Below the pieces are notes generated by a model. The model was not told the origin of the DNA. It searched no databases and saw only the letters and a program-made list of their open reading frames with translations. The position numbers and the translations under genes are program-made. Below, piece by piece: positions 37,329-46,918 of a DNA stretch of 64,000 nt. Source of the stretch: Pseudomonas sp. JUb42 (GTDB lineage Bacteria; Pseudomonadota; Gammaproteobacteria; Pseudomonadales; Pseudomonadaceae). The stretch is taken from assembly GCF_024807945.1 (NCBI RefSeq), contig NZ_JANUFD010000007.1, positions 310,001 to 374,000 on the forward strand, given 5' to 3'. Each line of letters starts with the position of its first letter. The first letter of the stretch is position 1.

Positions 37329-38774
37329 ATGCGTTTGTCTGAACTCAAGTCGGCCGGGCGCACCCCGGCATTGCCGATCAGCCTGGCCCTGGCCGATGCC
37401 GCCGGGCCTGCCGAGCTGCAATTGTTGACGCTGTTGCGGGTGTTGCCAGGCCAGCGTTATGTCGGCGCGGGTGTCTGGCGTGGGCGGCCGGTGTTGGCCA
37501 AGTTGCTGGTCGGTAACAAGGCCGCGCGGCATTTTCAGCGCGAGCGCGATGGTGCGCGGTTGCTGGCCGAACAGGGCATGACTACGCCTTTGTTGCTGGC
37601 CGATGGCTTGCAGGATGGAGAGGGCGGCTGGCTGTTGTTCGAGCTGCTGGAAAATGCCCAGGGCCTGGGCAATGCCTGGGCCGCTGTCGAGAACCTGCCG
37701 GCGCTGGCCGACGAGCAAAGCGCAGTGCTCAGTGAGGCGCTGGCAGCCATCGGCCAGTTGCATGCTAAAGGCCTGTGGCAGGCCGATCTGCACCTGGACA
37801 ACTTGATGCGCGCCAATGGCCTGCTCTACCTCATCGATGGCGGCGGGGTCATGGCTGAGCAGGCCGGGCAGCCGTTGTCGCGGCAGAAGGTGCTGGAAAA
37901 CCTCGGCGTGTTCTTCGCCCAGTTGCCACGCACCCTTGAGCCGTTCACCGAAGAGCTGTTGGTGTATTACCTGCTGAGCAACGGCGAGCACGCGCTGCCG
38001 CTGGAAGCCCTGCAGAAGCAGATCGACAAGGTGCGTGACTGGCGCCTCAAGGATTTTCTCGACAAAAGCACCCGCGATTGCAGCCTGTTCAGCGTCAACG
38101 ACACGGCCTTCGAACTGCGGGCGATTCGTCGCGAAGAAGAAGCGGCAATGCTGCCGGTGCTGGCTCAGGCTGACGGTCTGCTCGATCAGGGCCATCTGTA
38201 CAAGACCGGCGGCGCCGCCAGTGTCGCGCGGGTCGAAGTGGCGGGTCGGGCGTTAGTGATCAAACGCTACAACATCAAGAATTTCGCCCATTGGCTCAAA
38301 CGTTTCTGGCGCCCGAGCCGGGCCTGGCATTCCTGGCGCGAAGGCAATCGCCTGACCTTTCTCGGCATCGCCACGCCCAAGCCGCTGGCCTTGCAGGAGC
38401 AGCGCTTCATGGGGCTGCGGCGCAAGGCTTATCTGGTCACCGAATACCTGTCGGGCCCGGACATCATCGAACGCTTCGCCCCTTATGTTGAGTCGGGCGC
38501 GGTGCCGCAAAGCGAATTGCAGGCACTGGACATGCTGTTCGCGCAATTGCTGCGCGAGCGCATTAGCCACGGCGACTTCAAGGGCCACAACCTGTTCTGG
38601 CATGACGGGCGCTGGTCGATGATCGACCTTGATGCCATGTGCCAGCACCGCTCCCAGGCATCCTTTGCGACGGCCTTCGCCAGGGACCGTGCGCGTTTCA
38701 TGCGTAACTGGCCGGTTGACAGTGCGCTGCACCAATTGCTGGAGCAGCGCCTGCCCAAGGTTCCTGTGGCTTGA
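37329..38774 (+). CDS. wapQ: Tandem kinase-like LPS core protein (WapQ-like)
   Basis: A 481-residue protein with two kinase-like modules. The first has the loop ADLHLDN (Asp153, Asn158) and LIDGG. The second has SHGDFKGHNLFW (Asp416) and MIDLDAM. Both keep the Asp/Asn pair, in contrast to the neighbouring gene. Relatives in the P. aeruginosa core cluster (PA5006, as I recall named wapQ) take part in inner-core phosphorylation. The start ATG 37329 lies after a weak GAG. Its stop is only ten bases from the stop of the opposite-strand toxin gene, with no terminator between. Confidence 0.85.
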   Translation: MRLSELKSAGRTPALPISLALADAAGPAELQLLTLLRVLPGQRYVGAGVWRGRPVLAKLLVGNKAARHFQRERDGARLLAEQGMTTPLLLADGLQDGEGGWLLFELLENAQGLGNAWAAVENLPALADEQSAVLSEALAAIGQLHAKGLWQADLHLDNLMRANGLLYLIDGGGVMAEQAGQPLSRQKVLENLGVFFAQLPRTLEPFTEELLVYYLLSNGEHALPLEALQKQIDKVRDWRLKDFLDKSTRDCSLFSVNDTAFELRAIRREEEAAMLPVLAQADGLLDQGHLYKTGGAASVARVEVAGRALVIKRYNIKNFAHWLKRFWRPSRAWHSWREGNRLTFLGIATPKPLALQEQRFMGLRRKAYLVTEYLSGPDIIERFAPYVESGAVPQSELQALDMLFAQLLRERISHGDFKGHNLFWHDGRWSMIDLDAMCQHRSQASFATAFARDRARFMRNWPVDSALHQLLEQRLPKVPVA

Positions 38775-38784
38775 GCTGAGCGCT

Positions 38785-41700
38785 TTAACGGATGTGGCTC
38801 AGCCCCGCCTGCCTGAGGCTCGTAATCAGGTCGTCAAGGTCTGCGAACGTCCGGCCATTGATAGTCGCCCAGCGACTTCTTGGCAGCGACACCCGACCTT
38901 GGGCATCGGTCTGTACATGGGTGCGATAAATCGCCATGTCCCGTGAGCGATGCACGACTTGGTGCTGCCCGTCAGCGCCTTGCTCGATCAGGAACATTCC
39001 CGGTCGGGACAGGCGCTGTTCGATCGGGCTGGTCCGGGGGCTGGCGGCCTGCGGCCGCACGGTTTCCAGGGTGATCCTGAAGTCGCCCCTGACAAAGTGT
39101 TGTTCCATGCTGAGCGAGTCCCTGAGCAATTCGCCAGTATCAGCCATCACCGTATTGCCAGCTCCCGGCTTGACGTCGACCACTCGTACGCCGATGCCGC
39201 CCTGCAATTCGGCAATGCCCGGCACCAGCTTCTTGTAGAGATTGGTATGGGTGTTGCCAACCAGGGCAATCCATTTGTGCTGCCCGGTGACCTCTTGATG
39301 CCTGGTGATTTTGCGCGCGGCAAAGTAGCTCAGCATTTGTTGTCGTGAGGTGGGGGCCGGATCGCGCAGACCCTTGAGGTAATAACTGGCGACACAGTCG
39401 ATGGCGCAGATTTCCATGCCGTGCTCGCGCGCCTTGATTACCAGTTTTTCGAAGGTATAGACCTGGGTGGGGTCCGTGCGGTGGCCGCGGTCCAATACCT
39501 TCAGGTCATGCAATAGGCGCTTGCTCATATGGCCGGTATCGGCAAAGCGGTCCAGGTCGGCCTGATGCAGATCGCTCAGCAGATGTTCCAGATACAGGGT
39601 TTTGACGTTCTGCTGCGAGAGCGCGGGCAGGTTGTCGATCAGCAGTTTTTTGCTGGCGATCGAGCTGTGTGATTCGCCTATGACCACGCCATCGGTGTGC
39701 ACATACAGGCTGCCGAGGAAGTCCGCCGGACGTGTGTCGGGTTGTACCTCGGGTAGTATCGGACGCGGCGGCAATTCGCGGATGACAATCTGCTGGGCAT
39801 CCCTATGCAGCGCCGTGCGTCGGGCAAAGAACAGGTCCTGGACCAGTTCCTGTTGATCATTGGCCTGGCGGTAGTCCTGGTCCAGCCCGCGCTTTTGAAA
39901 GTTCGCCAGATCGTGCAGGGTCTCGCCATGCAGGGCGGGTATCTCGTAGTCCGCATCGATCATCGACAGTTGCAATGGTGTCGGCGCGTTATCGGTTTTC
40001 CAGTGCCGGGGATCGACACGCTGCCAGCCGTCGGCATCACTCCATCTGAAGCCCTGATCGCCGGGATAGGGGTTGTCGATGGCGATAACGGGTTGATCGG
40101 TCAGGTACTGGTGCAGGGCATCGTCTATTTTGCTGCCCGGGCCGAAGGACGTGACGCTATCAGGCGAAGCGCGCCGGGGAGCCGGGCCGGTCATCTCAAG
40201 GCTGAAATCACTGCGAATGGTCACGTCGTCCACCGGCGCTCCATCTATGTCCGGACGGATCACCGGCTTGCCCGAGCCGGGCTTGCCGTGCACGCGCAGA
40301 CTGATCGCGCCTTCGAGTTCGCTGATGCCCGGCACGCCTCTGTGGGTGTTGGCCAGTTTCTGATCGAGCAAGGCGATCCAACGACGGTCCGGTTGGGCCT
40401 GGATATCCCCGGAGATCAGTTGGTGGCCAAAGAAGTTGCTCATTTTTTGCCCGGCAGCATCGTCGCCAGCGGCACCAGGCACCGGATGACTGTTGTGGGG
40501 GTAGCTGACGTTGGAACTGAAGGGGCGGACTTCGATGCCGTTGCGGTGCGCGACCTTGACCAGATGGTAGTAGTCGAATTCGCGCGAGGCATTGTCCAGG
40601 GCACCATCATTGAGCAGGTTAAAGTGCTGCTTGATCTCATGGGAGCCTGCCCGGCTGTTACTGGAGAGCTTCCGATATTTGGCGAGCTTCTGCAGGTGCT
40701 GGTCGGTGAACAGGTGCTCGATATACAGGATCTTGACGTCATGTTTGGCCAGGGCAGCCATGTTCTCAATCAGCAGACGCTTGCTGACGACAGACTTGGG
40801 CGCTTCGCTGATGACCAGGCCGTTGGTCTGTTTGAAGCACTCTTGAACAAGTCCTTCGAAATCAGTCTCTGCTGCCAGATCCGGTAAGGCTGGCCGCCTG
40901 ACCGCTGCAGGGGCGGCGAAGTAAGCCTTGGCGTCGTTATAAAGCTTGTCGCGCATTGCAGAGTATTTGTTACGTATGTCGGCATAAACGACGGCGAAGT
41001 AATCTCCCACCACGGGATCAATATCGTATTTGCTGATCACAATGTTATTGGCATGGTGATGCATCTCTTCGGGGAGCTGGTAATCGTCCAGGCGCGTAAT
41101 GGCGGTTTCCTGTGACGGGATTCGCTCCAGTGGCAGCTGACTATATCTATCCATGCCGCCGCGCAGGCGCAGGGGTGCGCTGAGATGCCAGTTGCCTTGG
41201 GCGTCAAGATGCACCGGTTTCTTGCCATAAAAAGCGTACGGATTGGTCGGGTCGATGATGTTCCAGGTGCGCAAGCGGGCGTCGTATTGCACTTGGTAGA
41301 CCTGCCCGTTGAGGTCGATGCAGGGCTTGTTGTCGACGATGCGCACGCCCTTGGCATGCGGGGGCTGGGCCGGCCAGCCGGCGCTCAGGGAAACCTTGAC
41401 GGGGACCGGTTGTGGCGGGTTCGTTTCGTGACCCAGCGGACGCCACATACCGTTGGCATCGCGACGTGCGAATTGGCCTGTGGCGTGCAGTTCCTGTGAG
41501 CCATCGGACAGGCTGCGGAACAACGGTGCGTAACCTTCGGCGACCGGCTTGCCCAGCCAGAAGCTTTCTTCGGCCAGTATCACTGGATACAGGTCGATCT
41601 TCCTGCCGATTTGCACAGGTTGCCTGATCGATTGCAGTGTCTTTACGCGACCGTGGCTCGGCTTGAGTTTGTGCAGCAAGGCACCGAAACCTTTGACGCC

Positions 41701-44700
41701 GGAGTGCAGGTCGCCAATGGCGCCGAGGCTGTTGAACAGTGAGGTGAGGATGTAGGCGCTGGCCGCCTCGTGATTGCCATTGGTCAGGGCTGTGACAGCA
41801 CGCAGGCTGTCATGGAAGGCCAGCAGGGCGCCCACGGCAAAACTGGCGGGCGGGAAGGGCAGCGTCATGGCCGTGGCAATCAGCTCGACGCTGGTCCAGA
41901 CCAATGCGCTCAGCATGTCGTGACGACCGGTGGTGGTGTCTTCGACATCGCGGATTTTGCGCTCCAACGGGCGGTTGTAGCAGATATCCTGAAGGTCGCT
42001 GAACCATTCCCGAGGGATGAACGGCGGCTTGTTGGCCCCGCCTTTTTTCATGTCATTGAGGAAAAACGACAGTGTCCTGCGCGCCGCCAGTCGGCAACGA
42101 TCCTTGTAGTAATCAACCATGCCGGGCTGTTGCAGCGAAGTGACGAAATCGGCAAACAGGCGAAACTCGACGCCGTCGGGCGCCTGGGGCGTGTACAGCA
42201 ATGCGGCCTGGCGGATGCGGGTCGGCAGCACCACGAAGCAGCCTTGCACGGTCTCGATGTGAATCAGTACCGGTGCGGGAACTATCAATTGGTCGATCCC
42301 TTCCAGCCCCGAGCCAATAAAGGGCTTGTCGATGTGCAGTTGCAGCGGGAACAACGGGAAGTCTTCGCGGGTTTGCTTGTCATTCAGTTGCAGCCTGTCC
42401 AGGGATGCCCGCAGCCATTGATACTGCGGTGCGTCGATATGGCCTTTGAGCAGGCTGCGCAGGGCGGCGGCCTGCATGTGCAACTGGTTGATCAGCAGGC
42501 TGGTCTGGCGGCGGTAGTCGTAGCCGACTGATTCTGGGTCTAGCAGGTTGCTGCGGATCTGCGCGATGTAATCGTCGGCGAGCCATTTGCCATGAACCGA
42601 CCGGGCTACTTTCTGCGGCGTCAGCGGACTCAGGTCCACTCCTTCCGGGCCCTTGAAAGTGGCCAAGGTGTCGGCGCCGGCGCTGAACAGGCCGAGGCTG
42701 TCGTCATAACCGTTGCGCAGCATCTGGGTGTAGCTGAGGGTTTCGCGCTCGGAGGTGATGATGATCTGATCCGGATCGACTTGACCGTCGGCCAGACCCA
42801 GCAATTGGTTGATCTTCTGGCTGGCGCGTTGATGCACGTAGGCTTCGAAGTCCGGCACCTGACTGTGGGATTTGTCGGTGTAGTGCTCTTCAGCGGCCCA
42901 GGCAGCCTGCTCAAGGGCGAGCAGTTCCTGGCGTTGCTCGGTGCTGGCGCGGATGAGCCAGGCAGGTGTGTGTCGGGCCTGTTCGGCCATGGCGACGCGC
43001 AGTTGTTCCGAGACCAGTGCACTCAAACCCTGGCTGTAGTCCCCTGCCGTCAGCAGCTGCATGAAATTTTCCGGCGGGTAGGGCTTCAGACGCAACGCTG
43101 CGAGCTGGGCCTGCAAGCGCGGCTGGCCGGATGCTTCGACCTGTTGGACCAGGTAGTCGCTCATCGGCGCAAGCGCGCTCCAGCTCACCAGTTCATGCAG
43201 CAGTTGTGTTTCGTTGGCTAAGCCCTTGAACAGCTGCGCCTGCGGCGCGTCGGCGGCAAACAGCACCAGGCGCTCGGGGCGACCCTGAGCATCGTCCTTG
43301 CGCAGTACCAGCAGTTTGCTCGGGATGTCCTGGCCATTGAGCCTGAGCAGTTGCAGCTTCACCGCCGGGTCGCTGGTCTGGCCGGAAATACTTTCGACGA
43401 TGCCCAGCTCCTCTTGCGAGATATGGCCCTGCATCCAGGCGGTATAGGCCAGCGCGCCGAGTTGCTTGCGGATCAGTTCGCGAATCAGTTGCTGTTTGTG
43501 TTTGAGGGCGAAGGTGCGGCGCTGGATCTCACCGAACGTCACGCGCAGATTCAGCTCGTCGATCAGGCGGGCGATGTAGGTGGGGGTGAGCAGCGGATAG
43601 TCCGCAGCGATGGGGGCGTCGTCCAGGCTGAGATGGGTCTGGGTCAGGAATGCCGAACCCTCGCTGCGATCCTGCGGGTGCAGGCCGTACAGCGCCAGTT
43701 GCACGAGCGAATGGCTGACGGTGTAGCTTTCGCCGGTCAGGGGCAAGGTGCGTTGGGTGCTGACAATGAGGTCCTGAGGGGCCAGGTCGTAACCCAGGTC
43801 GGTGGCCAGGCTTGTACGCAGGCGGATATCGGCGAACTGCTGCGGCGAGGTCGCGCCGTCCATGGCACTGAGCAGCAAGGTGCGGGTCTGGTCGTAGCCC
43901 TGCAGGCGCTGCTGGCAGGTCTGCTGCTCGGCGCTGTTGGCGTGTCTGAACCAGTGCGGTAGCTGCTTGCGCTGCCTGGCTTCGATATAGGCCAGTTCGC
44001 GCAGCTCCAGCACGGCGATGGGGCCGAGCAGGCCGCGCATGGCGATGGCCTGATTGACGAGCGTCGCCTGTTTGCCGGTTGTGCAGGCGTGACGCACGTC
44101 CGCACGTTGCTTATGCCGCTGACGATCAAGGCTGTAATGGAACGGATTACCCGTGATGGCCTGCAACTGCACATCGCTCGCCTGGAAGTCGGGCAGGAAC
44201 AGCTCCGGGTCGGCATTGATGGTCTGGAAGATGTCTTGAAAGTGCTGCTCGGCGTTTCTCAGCACAGTGCCGCGCAGGTTGCTGTCATTCAGCCAGGAGG
44301 CGATGGTTTCGCTCATGGCACTGCGGCTGGCAAAGCCCAGCAGGCCGACACCGGGCAGCCACAGCAAGGTAGGCCCCTGGCCATGGCACATGACCAGCGC
44401 CCCGGTGATTTCGGCGTCGTTGTCTTCATTGAACTGCACATATAAGGAAAACGCCGACACCGGCCCATCGGGTTGCGGCTCGGCGGTTGCAGGCAGGCAA
44501 ACGCGGTAGCGGGCGTCGAGGTCGCCTTCGTGGACCTTGAGCGTCATTTCGGCGCGCAGCGCCTGTTCCATGCTGATTGCCAGCGAGGTGTGACGGCTTT
44601 GCCAATAGTCGTCCAACTGCTGCAGCAGAGCGTCGAGATGGCGTTCGACTGCAACGGTGTCGGCGCTTGCCATCGCATCCAGCAGGGCTGTGTCGGCCTG

Positions 44701-44820
44701 GGGCAATGATGTGAGTTGATCTTCGAAGGTCTGGCTCTGTTGATCGAGGCTTGCCAGTGCGGCAGAGGCGGCAGCCAGCCCGGCGCCGCTGCCGGTGGAG
44801 ATGGGCGTATAGGTTGTCAT
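38785..44820 (-). CDS. Large dermonecrotic-toxin-like protein with tandem ChaN/EreA-like domains
   Basis: A 2,011-residue protein. The N-terminal half resembles the dermonecrotic toxin N-terminal region (DUF6543-like), common in large Pseudomonas toxins. A hydrophobic stretch around residues 969-1012 (VWTSVELIATAMTLPF) may insert in membranes. The C-terminal third holds two related domains. Copy 2 has VIGESHSS (G1715-H1718), YLEHLLSD and LVGNTH (H1858), as in ChaN/EreA/TIKI-type hydrolases. Copy 1 has VISEAP (S1338-P1341) and lacks the matching histidines. No signal peptide, RTX repeat or PAAR domain is seen. The start is ATG 44820 (MTTYTPISTG) with AGGA upstream; ATG 44880 lacks one. It interrupts the LPS core cluster on the opposite strand. 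The target is unknown. Confidence 0.8.
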   Translation of the reverse strand: MTTYTPISTGSGAGLAAASAALASLDQQSQTFEDQLTSLPQADTALLDAMASADTVAVERHLDALLQQLDDYWQSRHTSLAISMEQALRAEMTLKVHEGDLDARYRVCLPATAEPQPDGPVSAFSLYVQFNEDNDAEITGALVMCHGQGPTLLWLPGVGLLGFASRSAMSETIASWLNDSNLRGTVLRNAEQHFQDIFQTINADPELFLPDFQASDVQLQAITGNPFHYSLDRQRHKQRADVRHACTTGKQATLVNQAIAMRGLLGPIAVLELRELAYIEARQRKQLPHWFRHANSAEQQTCQQRLQGYDQTRTLLLSAMDGATSPQQFADIRLRTSLATDLGYDLAPQDLIVSTQRTLPLTGESYTVSHSLVQLALYGLHPQDRSEGSAFLTQTHLSLDDAPIAADYPLLTPTYIARLIDELNLRVTFGEIQRRTFALKHKQQLIRELIRKQLGALAYTAWMQGHISQEELGIVESISGQTSDPAVKLQLLRLNGQDIPSKLLVLRKDDAQGRPERLVLFAADAPQAQLFKGLANETQLLHELVSWSALAPMSDYLVQQVEASGQPRLQAQLAALRLKPYPPENFMQLLTAGDYSQGLSALVSEQLRVAMAEQARHTPAWLIRASTEQRQELLALEQAAWAAEEHYTDKSHSQVPDFEAYVHQRASQKINQLLGLADGQVDPDQIIITSERETLSYTQMLRNGYDDSLGLFSAGADTLATFKGPEGVDLSPLTPQKVARSVHGKWLADDYIAQIRSNLLDPESVGYDYRRQTSLLINQLHMQAAALRSLLKGHIDAPQYQWLRASLDRLQLNDKQTREDFPLFPLQLHIDKPFIGSGLEGIDQLIVPAPVLIHIETVQGCFVVLPTRIRQAALLYTPQAPDGVEFRLFADFVTSLQQPGMVDYYKDRCRLAARRTLSFFLNDMKKGGANKPPFIPREWFSDLQDICYNRPLERKIRDVEDTTTGRHDMLSALVWTSVELIATAMTLPFPPASFAVGALLAFHDSLRAVTALTNGNHEAASAYILTSLFNSLGAIGDLHSGVKGFGALLHKLKPSHGRVKTLQSIRQPVQIGRKIDLYPVILAEESFWLGKPVAEGYAPLFRSLSDGSQELHATGQFARRDANGMWRPLGHETNPPQPVPVKVSLSAGWPAQPPHAKGVRIVDNKPCIDLNGQVYQVQYDARLRTWNIIDPTNPYAFYGKKPVHLDAQGNWHLSAPLRLRGGMDRYSQLPLERIPSQETAITRLDDYQLPEEMHHHANNIVISKYDIDPVVGDYFAVVYADIRNKYSAMRDKLYNDAKAYFAAPAAVRRPALPDLAAETDFEGLVQECFKQTNGLVISEAPKSVVSKRLLIENMAALAKHDVKILYIEHLFTDQHLQKLAKYRKLSSNSRAGSHEIKQHFNLLNDGALDNASREFDYYHLVKVAHRNGIEVRPFSSNVSYPHNSHPVPGAAGDDAAGQKMSNFFGHQLISGDIQAQPDRRWIALLDQKLANTHRGVPGISELEGAISLRVHGKPGSGKPVIRPDIDGAPVDDVTIRSDFSLEMTGPAPRRASPDSVTSFGPGSKIDDALHQYLTDQPVIAIDNPYPGDQGFRWSDADGWQRVDPRHWKTDNAPTPLQLSMIDADYEIPALHGETLHDLANFQKRGLDQDYRQANDQQELVQDLFFARRTALHRDAQQIVIRELPPRPILPEVQPDTRPADFLGSLYVHTDGVVIGESHSSIASKKLLIDNLPALSQQNVKTLYLEHLLSDLHQADLDRFADTGHMSKRLLHDLKVLDRGHRTDPTQVYTFEKLVIKAREHGMEICAIDCVASYYLKGLRDPAPTSRQQMLSYFAARKITRHQEVTGQHKWIALVGNTHTNLYKKLVPGIAELQGGIGVRVVDVKPGAGNTVMADTGELLRDSLSMEQHFVRGDFRITLETVRPQAASPRTSPIEQRLSRPGMFLIEQGADGQHQVVHRSRDMAIYRTHVQTDAQGRVSLPRSRWATINGRTFADLDDLITSLRQAGLSHIR

Positions 44821-44959
44821 GGGATCCTGCTTGTCAAAAAAAAGGTGTGGCGGCAGGGGCGCCACGGCCCCTGGATTCATGAGGGGTAATCAATCAGGAG
44901 TGGCGAGGGTGTTGGGAGTAGATAGTTAAACGACGGGAAATTTGGTCGAGCGTAATTCC

Positions 44960-45010
44960 GTAGGAGCGTCTTCAGCCGCGAGGGCCTCCTCCCGGCTAAA
45001 GCCGGTCCTG
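44960..45010. repeat. REP doublet, family 2, compact
   Basis: GTAGGAGCGTCTTCAGCCGCG followed closely by the inverted GGCTAAAGCCGGTCCTGC. It lies in the 340 bp divergent region between the toxin gene and the carbamoyltransferase gene. The rest of that gap holds only promoter-like sequence. Confidence 0.75.
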
Positions 45011-45063
45011 CGGTGTGGGGCGCGGGATTTGTGTCGCCCCGACCATATCCCTTGTCATTAGGC

Positions 45064-45069
45064 TATAAT
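45064..45069 (+). promoter_or_regulatory. Sigma-70 -10 element upstream of the carbamoyltransferase gene
   Basis: A consensus TATAAT in GGCTATAATCCCGCG, 91 bp upstream of the GTG start at 45161. The -35 is weak. It implies that the second half of the LPS core cluster has its own promoter after the toxin gene insertion. Confidence 0.6.
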
Positions 45070-45160
45070 CCCGCGCTTTAGCTGCTCACCGCGCCCTGTG
45101 CGGGAGCACATACTTCCCAGGCGCCTGCCGCCTGCAAGCAGACTCAAGAGGCTAGACCCA

Positions 45161-46918
45161 GTGGCATTGACGATCCTTGGCCTGTCCGGCGCCCTTAGCC
45201 ATGATCCTTCCGCAGCCCTGTATATCGACGGCAAGCTGATTGCAGCCGCCGAAGAAGAGCGCTTTGTGCGCGACAAGCACGCGAAGAACCGCATGCCCTA
45301 CGAATCGGCGAAGTTCTGCCTGGAACAGGCAGGCATCAAGCCATCCGATGTCGATGTCGTGGCAATCCCTTTCGCACCGATCAGCCTGTTCGGCAAGGCT
45401 CGCTGGCACTACGCCAAGCGCTACTGGTATGCACCTGATCGCGCCCTTGACGCGCTGTTGATGGGTAACCGTCGCTACAAGCGCTATCGCAACAAGATTG
45501 TCTGGTGTCTCGAGCAATTGGGCTTCGATCCGAAAAAGATCAAGATCGAGCCGGTCGAGCACCACCTTGCCCACGCTTCCAGCGCCTACCACTGCTCCGG
45601 TTTCAAAGAGAAAACCGCGATCATGGGCATCGACGGCAAGGGTGAGTACGCCACGACCTTCTTCGGTTACGGCGAAAACGGCCGTATCCACAAGATCAAG
45701 GAATTCTTCGACCCGGACTCCTTGGGTGGCCTGTATGGCGCGATCACTGAATTCCTCGGCTTCGAGATGCTCGACGGCGAGTTCAAGGTCATGGGCATGG
45801 CGCCGTATGGCGATGCCAGCAAATATGATTTCTCGCGCCTGGCGACTTTCGAGAACGGCGAACTGGTGATCAACACCGAACTGGCCAACGTCATCGGCCT
45901 GCGTCGTTACAAAGAGAAGGGCAAGGGCTTCTACTTCTCGCCAAAACTGATCGAGTGGCTGGGCCCGAAACGCGAAGGCGATATCGCTGACGAGCCGTAC
46001 ATCCACTACGCGGCCAGCATGCAGGCGCTGTTCGAGAAACTGGCGCTGCAGATGATGGACCACTACCTGGGGGATATCCTCAAGGAAACCGGCAAGATCG
46101 CCTTTGCCGGTGGTTGTGCACTGAACGTCAAGCTCAACCAGCGCATCATCGCCCGCCCTGAGGTCAAAGAACTGTTCGTTCAGCCTGCCTCCGGCGACGC
46201 CGGTACTGCGGTGGGGGCAGCGGCCTATGTGTCCCACGCCCGTGGTGTGCCGGTTGAGAAGATGGAGCACGTCTACCTCGGCCCGGCCTACAGCAACGAA
46301 GATGTGATCGCTGCCTGTGCCCGTCACCCGAGCAAGCCGGTGTGGCGCCAGATCGAAAACACGCCTGAGCGCATCGCCAAAATCATGGTCGAAGGCAATC
46401 CGGTAGCCTGGTTCCAGGGCCGCATGGAGTTCGGTCCGCGGGCCCTGGGCGGTCGTTCGATCATCGGTTGCCCGAGCGTCGCTGGCGTGGCTGACCGCAT
46501 CAACCATCAGATCAAGTTCCGCGAGCGCTGGAGGCCTTTCTGCCCGTCGATGCTCGACACCGTGGCGCCGCAGATGATCAAGATCGATCACCCTGCGCCC
46601 TTCATGACCTTCACCTTCGAAGTGGCTGAAGAGTGGAAGACCCGCGTGCCGGAAGTGGTCCACGAAGACGGTACGTCCCGTGCCCAGGTGCTCAAGCGCG
46701 AGTACAACCCGCGCTACTACGACATGATGAAAGCCCTGGAAAACCTCACCGGCAACGGTGTGTCGCTGAACACCTCGCTGAACCGCCGTGGTGAGCCGAT
46801 GATCTGCTCGCCGACCGATGCGTTGAACATGTTCTTCGGCTCGGACCTCGAGTACCTGATCATGGAAGACATCCTGGTGGTCAAAGACGGCGTGGAACTC
46901 TATGACACGGTCGGCTGA
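45161..46918 (+). CDS. wapO: LPS core carbamoyltransferase (NodU/CmcH family)
   Basis: Transfers a carbamoyl group, probably to heptose II of the inner core, as in P. aeruginosa (PA5005, wapO by memory). The N-terminal ASKHA-like fold is seen in [15 protein letters not shown] and [16 protein letters not shown]. The metal-site HxxH is in [10 protein letters not shown], and the C-terminal YrdC-like part has [14 protein letters not shown]. The start is GTG 45161 with GAGG ten bases upstream. Length is 585 aa. It overlaps the next gene by 17 bp. Confidence 0.92.
   Translation: MALTILGLSGALSHDPSAALYIDGKLIAAAEEERFVRDKHAKNRMPYESAKFCLEQAGIKPSDVDVVAIPFAPISLFGKARWHYAKRYWYAPDRALDALLMGNRRYKRYRNKIVWCLEQLGFDPKKIKIEPVEHHLAHASSAYHCSGFKEKTAIMGIDGKGEYATTFFGYGENGRIHKIKEFFDPDSLGGLYGAITEFLGFEMLDGEFKVMGMAPYGDASKYDFSRLATFENGELVINTELANVIGLRRYKEKGKGFYFSPKLIEWLGPKREGDIADEPYIHYAASMQALFEKLALQMMDHYLGDILKETGKIAFAGGCALNVKLNQRIIARPEVKELFVQPASGDAGTAVGAAAYVSHARGVPVEKMEHVYLGPAYSNEDVIAACARHPSKPVWRQIENTPERIAKIMVEGNPVAWFQGRMEFGPRALGGRSIIGCPSVAGVADRINHQIKFRERWRPFCPSMLDTVAPQMIKIDHPAPFMTFTFEVAEEWKTRVPEVVHEDGTSRAQVLKREYNPRYYDMMKALENLTGNGVSLNTSLNRRGEPMICSPTDALNMFFGSDLEYLIMEDILVVKDGVELYDTVG

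Noticed and set aside
36141..38195. A 684-codon reverse-strand frame across the LPS kinase genes
   Set aside because: It crosses two REPINs and three genes with clear kinase motifs on the other strand; parts of its translation are simply REP sequence.
40330..40375. ANTH in the first ChaN-like copy of the toxin as a catalytic histidine motif
   Set aside because: It lies four residues after the position that aligns with GNTH of the second copy, where this copy has DQKL, so the match is out of register.
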